This document shows positions 55,745 through 64,000 of a stretch of 64,000 nt of DNA, in pieces. Both the position numbers and the translations under genes were made by a program. The stretch spans positions 310,001 through 374,000 of the forward strand of contig CAINDA010000035.1 of the NCBI GenBank assembly GCA_903847205.1. Direction: 5' to 3'. Under the pieces are notes generated by a model. It did no database searches and was not told the DNA's origin. It saw nothing but the letters and a program-made list of their open reading frames with translations. The DNA comes from an uncultured Bacteroidota bacterium (lineage in GTDB: Bacteria > Bacteroidota > Bacteroidia > 2-12-FULL-35-15). The first letter of the stretch is position 1. Each line of letters begins with the position of its first letter.

Positions 55745-56527
55745 TTACTCCTCTCCAATCTGTTCATTTCTTTTTTTTGTTTCCTTCTGATTTATTACAT
55801 GGTCGGCATATAATTTATTTTCAGAGATCAGGTAATAGTTTGGATTGTATCCTTTAGGTTCAATCCGCCTGCCGTTGTATTTTCCGGAGCTTGCCCAGGT
55901 AACATCAATATACTCCCACTGTCCGTTTATAGAAACTTTATTCCAGGCATGGTTCAGCGGAATTTTGTTTTTGTTTTTATATTTTTTAATCTTATCGGTA
56001 TCATTAACTGCGAGGCCTTTTACTATTTCACATTGGATACCGCTGTAATTGCAAAGTTCATAAAATAATGCCGAATAGCCGTCGCAGATACCCATTCTGC
56101 TGCGAAGCACCTTAGATGCATAATTAAAATAGACATCAGCCCATTTGCCGGCTGGAGAATAGCTGCTGCCTGATTCGATACTGCTGTTCGGATTGTTTTT
56201 TTCTTTTTCGTTATAAACAATATTCTGTGTCATCCATATAAATATGGCTCTCACTTTTTCTCCGTCGGTATAAAACGGGCGGGTAATATCTTTAGAAAGT
56301 TCAGGAATGTTTTTATATTTTTTTTTCAAACCCGAAACATAATTATCAACTGCTGAAAAACCATTACCTTCAGCAGTATCAGATAAATGCCAGGGAACTT
56401 TTTCGCCGGCTATTTCTTTTGCCGGGCTGCTTGAATCAGCACTGATAAAAATTTGGCTGTCGATATTCTGCGCATTGATGACAGCTGTTATGCACATTAC
56501 AATGATTGTGGAAAGGAGCGTTTTCAT
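55745..56527 (-). CDS. Exported transglutaminase-like protein
   Basis: This 260-residue protein has a signal peptide (about 1-19, ending INAQ). The transglutaminase-core catalytic triad is present: C148 in MGICDGYSALF, H193 in LNHAWNKVSI and D208 in WEYIDVTW. Bacterial members of this family are cysteine proteases or cross-linking enzymes of the periplasm, often acting on peptides or cell-wall material. The pattern VRAIFIWMTQNIVYNE (about 92-107) is typical of the domain start. It is divergent from nothing nearby and stands alone; the substrate is unknown. Confidence 0.87.
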   Translation of the reverse strand: MKTLLSTIIVMCITAVINAQNIDSQIFISADSSSPAKEIAGEKVPWHLSDTAEGNGFSAVDNYVSGLKKKYKNIPELSKDITRPFYTDGEKVRAIFIWMTQNIVYNEKEKNNPNSSIESGSSYSPAGKWADVYFNYASKVLRSRMGICDGYSALFYELCNYSGIQCEIVKGLAVNDTDKIKKYKNKNKIPLNHAWNKVSINGQWEYIDVTWASSGKYNGRRIEPKGYNPNYYLISENKLYADHVINQKETKKRNEQIGEE

Positions 56528-56745
56528 GGCGGTTTGTGTGTTGGTTGAATTAAAAACGCTGGAACATCATCAAATATTGCAGCAAGGATATTTTTGAAGT
56601 AAGAAAGTGCTGAGAAGATTTAAATTAAATCGGCCAAATAAAGCCGCTAAAAAAATCAGAATAGCAGTCAGGATGTCATTTCATCTGGGTCAAACACCTT
56701 TATTGACGCCACTTTTAAAGGTAATTAAAAACTATGAGGTGCTAA

Positions 56746-57372
56746 TTATTCCTTATATACAATTGAAACTGCATAACCCTCAGGCGATGAAGAATCAATG
56801 AAAATATATTTTTGATTATTTATTTTTATCGACTCTCCGCTTACATCTAAATTCCGGAAAGGGATCATAACACCGAGGCCGGAAGCTTTAACGAGGGCCT
56901 CCTTTCTTGTCCAAAGCTGATAAAATTTCAACAAAGCGTTGAAATTATTTTCTATTCTCGCCAATTCGTTTGGAGTAAAATATTCAGAATAATCTTCGAG
57001 ATTAATTTCTTTTATGATTTCTGCGTCAAGACCTATCTGCTTTTTTACTGAGCCTGCACAGAATACCATATTGCCGGTATGTGACGTACTAAAATCAAAT
57101 TCTGTTTCGAAATAAGGCCTGTTATTATCAGTAAATTTAAGCTGTTCGAGAGAAATTATGTTAGAACAATTGAAGTCCTTTAATAATTGCTGCAACTGCA
57201 GTTTTGCTTCTACTCTTAATTGGCGGTCGAGCCAGCCGTCATAGGCAGTTATTCTTTTCTGAATAAAATCCGGGAGGGAATTCAATTGATCAAAAAAAGT
57301 TTTTTCACCCCATTGATGAATAATCTCTGAGCTGTAAACTTTAATAGCATTTGTGTCAACTATTTTTTTCAT
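56746..57372 (-). CDS. 4'-phosphopantetheinyl transferase (Sfp/AcpS superfamily)
   Basis: This 208-residue, two-domain Sfp-type protein has the conserved motifs FSTSHTGNMV (about 94-103), QIGLDAEII (Mg-binding D116 and E118) and FYQLWTRKEALVKASGLG (about 150-167, second acidic ligand and Lys). It transfers 4'-phosphopantetheine from CoA to a carrier-domain serine. Its start lies 298 bases from, and divergent to, the NRPS-like gene with a carrier domain. It is thus the likely activator of that protein, although it may also serve fatty-acid acyl carrier protein. Confidence 0.9.
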   Translation of the reverse strand: MKKIVDTNAIKVYSSEIIHQWGEKTFFDQLNSLPDFIQKRITAYDGWLDRQLRVEAKLQLQQLLKDFNCSNIISLEQLKFTDNNRPYFETEFDFSTSHTGNMVFCAGSVKKQIGLDAEIIKEINLEDYSEYFTPNELARIENNFNALLKFYQLWTRKEALVKASGLGVMIPFRNLDVSGESIKINNQKYIFIDSSSPEGYAVSIVYKE

Positions 57373-57670
57373 AAAGGATAAAACCCGAATTAAAATCCCA
57401 AGAGAGCTTTGAGTGCAGGCAGTTTTTTGAGTGTAATGATAAACTCAAAAAGAATGAAAGCCCTTGCGGAGTGAAACTTAAAAAAAATAATGGATGAAAC
57501 CAAAAATTATGAAGGCAAAAAAATGAATAATGGAACGAATTTTAAAATAATAATTTCACCAATTAAATGCTTTGTTGTATTTTTCAACTCAATAATTTAT
57601 AAAATGATTTATTAAAGACAGCAAATGTCTTCTGATATTAAAACAAAAATTAAAAAAGCTTAAAAAAAGT

Positions 57671-60600
57671 ATGTTACAGAAAAGCATTTTAAAGGGTCTG
57701 GAGAAAACTGATTTATTGAAAGACGAAACGCTTGCGGACATTTTTTACGCTTCAGCACAAAAGTTTCCGGATAAAACTGCACTCATATTCTGCGAACAAC
57801 AGCTTACCTATCGTGAATTAGATAATTGGAGCAATGCTTTGGCAAATCAGCTTCGCAGCCTGGGTATCGGGCAGGGAAAATCTGTAGGAGTTTGGTATCC
57901 CAGGAGTTTAGAACTGCATGCTGCAATTTTAGGCATTGTTAAAGCCGGGGCTGCTTATATACCTATTGACAGTGAAATGCCTGAAGAAAGAGTGAAAACA
58001 ATTCTTGAAGAAGCCGGAGCTTCAGCCTGCTTTTCAAAGAATAAGCTGCATTCAGAATGCCATGTTTTGGATGTAACAGCTTTCGATAAAAAAGAAACAG
58101 TACGCCCTGACTTTAAAGGTTCACCTAACGACCGCGCTTATGTATTATATACTTCCGGCAGTACCGGAAAGCCTAAAGGAATACCCATCAGCCAAAAACA
58201 GATTTGTCATTTGGTACGTTCCGAACAGTGTATTATAGGTATAAAGGAAACTGATAAAGTGTATCAGGGTTTTTCAGTTTCATTTGATATGTGGTGCGAA
58301 GAAACCTGGATCAGCTACCTGGCAGGTGCAACGCTGTTTGTGGCTGATAACGCCACTGCCAAGGCAATTGATGAACTATCGGATGTACTTCGTAAAAATA
58401 ATATAACAGTGCTTCATGCAGTGCCCAGCCTGCTTGCGGTGATGGAAGAAGATATTCCATCGCTGCGTTTGATAAATGCCGGCGGAGAAGCCTGCACACC
58501 TCAGGTTCTGGCAAAATGGGCGCTTGACGGCCGAACGTTTTATAACAGCTACGGCCCGACAGAAACAACTGTTACATCATCCATGATCTCTTTAAAAAAG
58601 GGAGATAAAATTACTATCGGAACACCGCTGCCCAATTATAATTATGCAATTGTTGATGCTGATTTACATATACAGCCTTGCGGAGAGCCGGGTGAATTGA
58701 TAATTACCGGCCCCGGTGTTGGGGCTGGATACATCAATCTTCCGGAATTGACTGCTTCTAAATTTGTAAGCAAACCCGCTGCGCTGGATGAACTTCCAGG
58801 GGATATGCTTTACCGCACCGGCGATACTGCAATTATTCAAACGGATGGAACTGTTGATTTTCAGGGCCGTTTCGATGATCAGATTAAGTTAAGAGGATTC
58901 AGGATTGAACTGGGAGAAATTGAAAACAAGCTTGCAGAACAGAAGAACGTTTTAGCTGCTGCAACTGTTGTTAAAAAAGATGCCGATGACCAGGAGCAGT
59001 TAGTAGGCTATGTTTTGATAAAAGATAAAAAAGATTTTGATGAGCATGAGCTGAGAGCTGAATTAACAAAGGTGCTTGCGCCTTATATGGTTCCCGGTAT
59101 TATTATCAGGCTTGATGAAATGCCGCGGCTGCCAAGCGGTAAAATTAACCGAAAGGCTTTACCGCTGCCTGCTTCGTTTGAAAAAAAGAACAACGAAATA
59201 CCGCATCAAAAAATTAATCAGGATGCTTCGGTCGGAGAAAAAATTGTAAAGATACTGGAGCAGATCTTCCCCAATAAAAAGGTGGATCTTACTATGGATT
59301 TTTTTACTGACCTCGGCGGACATTCGCTTTTAGCAGCCGGATTTGTTTCCCGACTCAGAAAAGAAGGAGGAGTAAAAAACGCTTCGCTTAAAGATATTTA
59401 CCTGCACCGCCCTTTGAGTGAACTTGCTCCTGTGTGGGAAGCTGGCGAAAAAGTAAAAAAATCAGAATCACTGCCATTTAATCGTATTCCGTTATACCGT
59501 TATTTCTTCTGCTGGACAGGCCAGAGCATAGCCCTGCTCCTGATTTTAGGATTATTTGCAGCACAGGTATTTTTTCCATACCTGGGATATTATTATGTGC
59601 AGGGCCAGACAGGCAGCCATGCTTATGCGATTATAGCCTCTATTTGTTTATTCTGTTTTGTCCCGCCGTTCTTAACGTTACTGAGTATAGTATCAAAATG
59701 GCTGATAATCGGTAAAATGAAAGAAGGAGATTATCCCTTATGGGGAACTTATTATTTCAGATGGTGGTTTGTGAATGCGATGCAGCGCCTTATACCTGTT
59801 TCATTTTTAAACGGCACACCGCTTTATAATTTTTATCTGCGGATGAATGGCGTAAAAGTGGCTAAAGACGCACAGCTCAGCGCTTTTACAATAGGCGCCG
59901 AAGATCTGGTAACTATAGGAAGCGATGTAAGCATCAGCTCAAAAGTGGTGCTGAATAATGCTTTTGTTGAAAAAGGAATGCTGAAGCTGCGTAAAATCAC
60001 TATCGGCAATCATGCCTATATCGGCGGAAGTGCTGTGCTTGCAGGCGGTTCTGTTATTGAAGACTGGGGCGAATTAAAAGATTTAAGTTATCTGCAGGCA
60101 GGCAAAACCATTAAAACACGCGAGGTTTGGCAAGGCAGCCCTGCTAAATGCATTGAAGTTAAAACCGAAGCCGAACTTCCTCAGCCGCTTGAAGTAAGTG
60201 ATGCTGTGCGCTTCAGATATAAAACAGCCTACAGCATACTGCTTCTATTATTTCCTTTTGCAATATTAATACCGCTGCTGCCTGTTATTTATGCACTCAG
60301 CGAATTGGATAATGCCGCTGATGATTATGATTTCAGATACCTGATGTTTACCCCGATTTTAGCACTTGCCTATACTTTATTGTTTGCCCTGCAGACAGTT
60401 ATTATAACCAACTGGCTTCAAAAGGGCATTAAACCCGGTACTTACCCGGTGCATAGTACATTTTATGTGCGCAAATGGCTGGCCGACCAGTTTATGGAAT
60501 TATCATTAATGGTAATGCATCCCGTTTATGCAACAGTATATATAGCAGGCTATTTCAGGGCACTGGGCGCAAAAGTGGGCAAGGAAACCGAAATATCGAC

Positions 60601-61609
60601 AGCCAACAATGTAACTCATCCCCTGCTCGAAATAGGCGAAGGCGCTTTTGTTGCCGATGCTGTTACGCTGGGCGAAGCTGATGTTAGGGCGCAGCGCCTG
60701 ATACTGGATGTTACCAAAATCGGAAATAAAAGTTTTATCGGCAACAGCGCATTAATTCCCCAAGGCTACAATCTGCCTTCTGATATGCTTATAGGAGTAC
60801 TTTCTACTCCGCCATCGCCAGAGCAGTTAGAAAAAAATCAGGCGCATGATTGGTTTGGTTCACCGGCTATTGCCATGCCCAAGAGGCAGGAGAGCGAGAG
60901 CTTTGATGCTTCACTTACTTTTAAACCCTCCAAAAAAATATATTTTGCACGTGCCGTGGTTGAATTAATCAGGATACTAATCCCTGAAACGGTAATGCTT
61001 TGCACCAGTTTATTATTTATTGTTTTTGTACATGATATATTAGTGGGCGAACCCTGGTGGCAATTTGCACTTCTTTTCCCCCTGTATTATCTTTTCTTTA
61101 TGGGCATCCCCTGCTTCCTGGTAGTTGTACTGCTGAAATGGGTGCTGATAGGGGTTTACAAGCCGATGCAAAAGCCCATGTGGTCGCTGCATGTATGGCT
61201 GAGTGAAGCCATTACTGCTATATATGAAGCATTGGCGGTTCCGTTTTTGCTTGAATATCTTAAAGGCACACCCTGGCTGCCGGTAATACTGCGTCTGCTG
61301 GGTGTTAAAACAGGCAAACGGGTTTGGTTATATACTACTGATATTACAGAATATGATATGGTAAGTATAGGCGACGATGCCGAAATAAACGAAGACGCCG
61401 GCCCTCAGACCCACTTATTTGAAGACAGGGTGATGAAAGTGGGCACTGTAAAAATTGGCGCACGCAGCGTAGTGGGCTCCCATTCTATTATTTTATATGA
61501 TTCTGAAATAGGAGATGATGTTTCGCTCGAAGCACTGTCGTTAATAATGAAGGGTGAAAAACTTCAGGCTGGAACTAACTATGGAGGAAGCCCGGTTAGA
61601 AATACTTAG
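57671..61609 (+). CDS. NRPS-like adenylation-carrier protein with membrane/left-handed beta-helix terminal domain
   Basis: This 1312-residue protein has a full adenylation domain (about 20-500): core motifs YTSGSTGKPKG (about 158), NSYGPTET (about 292), YRTGD (about 380), GRFDDQIKLRGFRIELGE and PSGKINRKALP with the A10 lysine. A carrier domain with DLGGHSLLA follows (about 547-555). There is no condensation or thioesterase domain. From about 610 to 1312 it has membrane helices in pairs alternating with three hexapeptide-repeat, left-handed beta-helix segments (IGNHAYIGGSAVLAGGSVIE, IGNKSFIGNSALIPQGY, IGARSVVGSHSIILYDSEIG). This is the Pls-type terminal region of epsilon-poly-lysine-like synthetases, which chains an amino acid without condensation domains. 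Substrate and product are inferred only. A Sfp-type transferase gene is its divergent neighbour. Confidence 0.88.
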   Translation: MLQKSILKGLEKTDLLKDETLADIFYASAQKFPDKTALIFCEQQLTYRELDNWSNALANQLRSLGIGQGKSVGVWYPRSLELHAAILGIVKAGAAYIPIDSEMPEERVKTILEEAGASACFSKNKLHSECHVLDVTAFDKKETVRPDFKGSPNDRAYVLYTSGSTGKPKGIPISQKQICHLVRSEQCIIGIKETDKVYQGFSVSFDMWCEETWISYLAGATLFVADNATAKAIDELSDVLRKNNITVLHAVPSLLAVMEEDIPSLRLINAGGEACTPQVLAKWALDGRTFYNSYGPTETTVTSSMISLKKGDKITIGTPLPNYNYAIVDADLHIQPCGEPGELIITGPGVGAGYINLPELTASKFVSKPAALDELPGDMLYRTGDTAIIQTDGTVDFQGRFDDQIKLRGFRIELGEIENKLAEQKNVLAAATVVKKDADDQEQLVGYVLIKDKKDFDEHELRAELTKVLAPYMVPGIIIRLDEMPRLPSGKINRKALPLPASFEKKNNEIPHQKINQDASVGEKIVKILEQIFPNKKVDLTMDFFTDLGGHSLLAAGFVSRLRKEGGVKNASLKDIYLHRPLSELAPVWEAGEKVKKSESLPFNRIPLYRYFFCWTGQSIALLLILGLFAAQVFFPYLGYYYVQGQTGSHAYAIIASICLFCFVPPFLTLLSIVSKWLIIGKMKEGDYPLWGTYYFRWWFVNAMQRLIPVSFLNGTPLYNFYLRMNGVKVAKDAQLSAFTIGAEDLVTIGSDVSISSKVVLNNAFVEKGMLKLRKITIGNHAYIGGSAVLAGGSVIEDWGELKDLSYLQAGKTIKTREVWQGSPAKCIEVKTEAELPQPLEVSDAVRFRYKTAYSILLLLFPFAILIPLLPVIYALSELDNAADDYDFRYLMFTPILALAYTLLFALQTVIITNWLQKGIKPGTYPVHSTFYVRKWLADQFMELSLMVMHPVYATVYIAGYFRALGAKVGKETEISTANNVTHPLLEIGEGAFVADAVTLGEADVRAQRLILDVTKIGNKSFIGNSALIPQGYNLPSDMLIGVLSTPPSPEQLEKNQAHDWFGSPAIAMPKRQESESFDASLTFKPSKKIYFARAVVELIRILIPETVMLCTSLLFIVFVHDILVGEPWWQFALLFPLYYLFFMGIPCFLVVVLLKWVLIGVYKPMQKPMWSLHVWLSEAITAIYEALAVPFLLEYLKGTPWLPVILRLLGVKTGKRVWLYTTDITEYDMVSIGDDAEINEDAGPQTHLFEDRVMKVGTVKIGARSVVGSHSIILYDSEIGDDVSLEALSLIMKGEKLQAGTNYGGSPVRNT

Positions 61610-61705
61610 CAGATTAATTTGATGAGTCGGCAATTTGATGATTTGACAGCTATACTAATGCAAAAAGGATTAATTGCCGCGTTTTTTTGACTCCGAAGGA
61701 GACCC

Positions 61706-61736
61706 ATGTTTATAGAAACCATTGTGCTATAAACAT
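61706..61736. repeat. 10-bp inverted repeat (ATGTTTATAG/CTATAAACAT)
   Basis: ATGTTTATAG (61706-61715) is the exact reverse complement of CTATAAACAT (61727-61736), loop 11 nt, preceded by GACTCCGAAGGAGACCC, itself a short dyad. This resembles a small dispersed hairpin element; only one copy is in the window. It follows the NRPS-like gene by 96 bases and may end its transcript. Confidence 0.6.
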
Positions 61737-61887
61737 CCCACCCTAAGGGCGAACCATCCACATTTTGAAATTTAACCTGTTTGTAGTATAATAAATAAAA
61801 CAGCCCCCCTCTAAGAAACCTCCATCTCTTAATAAGAAACCACGATAAACTTTTTTAACCCTCACACAGTTTATTGAACATACCCAA

Positions 61888-62307
61888 CCTTGATGTTCTA
61901 TGAGTAAACCTTGATCTTCTATTAGCAAACCTTGATCTTCTCAGAGTAAACCTCGATGTTCTATGAGTAAACCTCAATGTTCTCTAATTAAACCTTGATC
62001 TTCTCTGAGTAAACCTCGATGTTCTATGAGTAAACCTTGATGTTCTACGAGTAAACCTCGATGTTCTCTGAGTAAATCTCGATGTTCTCTGAGTAAACCT
62101 CGATGTTCTCTGAGTAAACCTTGATCTTCTATGAGTAAACCTCGATGTTCTATGAGTAAACCTTGATCTTCTATGAGTAAACCTTGATCTATTATGAGTA
62201 AACCTTGATGTTCTCTGAGTAAACCTCGATGTTCTATGAGTAAACCTTGATGTTCTATGAGTAAACCTCGATGGTCTATGAGTAAACCTTGATGTTCTAT
62301 TAAATTT
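61888..62307. repeat. 20-unit, 21-bp tandem repeat array
   Basis: Twenty consecutive 21-base units without indels (the last one decayed), consensus CCTTGATGTTCTATGAGTAAA. Variation is nearly confined to three positions, each with two states: T or C at position 4, G or C at position 8, A or C at position 13, in many combinations. Read on the minus strand the unit is the heptapeptide (I/R)E(H/D)(Q/R)GLL, and all three variable sites change the residue. A TGA interrupts that frame in the unit at 61972-61992, and there is no start codon, so I do not call a gene. It lies between the NRPS-like gene and the terminator of the S74 gene. Confidence 0.95.
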
Positions 62308-62333
62308 CTCTTATTTATCTCCTCCCCTTCAAT

Positions 62334-62361
62334 AAAAAAAGGGGGATAATTCCCCCTTTTT
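62334..62361 (-). terminator. Intrinsic terminator of the S74 surface-fibre gene
   Basis: AAAAAAAGGGGGA and TCCCCCTTTTT form a strong stem with loop TAAT. On the minus strand it is followed by TTTTTTTATTG. It lies 45 bases after the stop codon at 62406-62408. Confidence 0.88.
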
Positions 62362-62405
62362 AAAATAAACTACAATATTCATTTAGTTTATATTTTCCCA
62401 GCTGA

Positions 62406-64000
<1,595 letters not shown>

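Noticed and set aside
56607-56801. Small plus-strand frame (64 codons)
   Set aside because: It overlaps the 3' end of the transferase gene on the other strand, is basic without a recognisable fold, and has no promoter box.
61743-61928. Minus-strand 61-codon frame at the edge of array 3
   Set aside because: It is the heptapeptide reading of the repeat running out into flanking DNA; a TGA in the unit at 61972-61992 cuts it from the rest of the array.

Overview
The window is AT-rich chromosomal DNA from a member of the Bacteroidota, probably a gliding, aerobic, free-living lineage. The evidence is: the gliding lipoprotein/GldE pair directly behind ssb; two secreted proteins with type IX secretion (T9SS) C-terminal sorting domains; repeated TAnnTTTG minus-7 boxes just upstream of genes; few visible Shine-Dalgarno sites; and Bacteroidota-type families such as the Cys-rich ferrochelatase and the ChaN-like protein. 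I see no transposase, integrase, rRNA or classical CRISPR array. Most genes are housekeeping or envelope genes.

Layout. 0-3.6 kb: truncated ankyrin gene, MacB/FtsX-type permease, small exported protein, then a 25-unit 20-bp tandem array that follows a decayed minus-strand gene end with its terminator. 3.6-9.8 kb: MarR regulator and a complete tripartite RND efflux operon (adaptor, pump, TolC-like channel). 10-17.2 kb: ClC channel, a large alpha-2-macroglobulin-like protein with a thioester motif, and a small exported protein built from two 79-residue repeats. 17.5-28 kb: ABC-F ATPase, ChaN-like protein, ssb-gldE-gldD, heme A synthase, hemB, gatC, plsC, PfkB-family kinase and tRNA-Asn. 28-36.5 kb: T9SS cargo protein, LEA_2-like protein, an unrecognised protein, a second (21-bp) array, a small HTH protein, a large TPR protein and NADP isocitrate dehydrogenase. 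36.6-50 kb: M16 peptidase, TMTC-like membrane/TPR protein, L-2-hydroxyglutarate oxidase, pdhB, lpdA, ferrochelatase, glutathione peroxidase and exported proteins. 50-57.4 kb: UvrD/PcrA helicase, exported proteins, NHL-repeat T9SS protein, transglutaminase-like protein and a phosphopantetheinyl transferase. 57.6-64 kb: a 1312-residue stand-alone NRPS-like protein (adenylation, carrier, then a membrane/left-handed beta-helix terminal region), a third (21-bp) array, and the 3' part of a collagen-like/YadA-head/S74-chaperone surface fibre that runs off the window.

How the genes work together. Heme is a recurring theme (hemB, hemH, heme A synthase, ChaN-like), but the genes are scattered and not in one operon. 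The phosphopantetheinyl transferase and the NRPS-like gene are divergent neighbours and form a plausible two-gene unit in which the transferase activates the carrier domain. By-eye reading of the adenylation pocket suggests a cationic amino acid, which recalls epsilon-poly-lysine-type synthetases.

The least explained structures are the three minisatellite arrays (2921-3440, 32283-32492, 61888-62307). They have unrelated consensus sequences but near-identical periods (20, 21, 21 bp, about two helical turns), no indels, and variation restricted to a few alternative positions. They are the best candidates for something undescribed, alongside the NRPS-like module.
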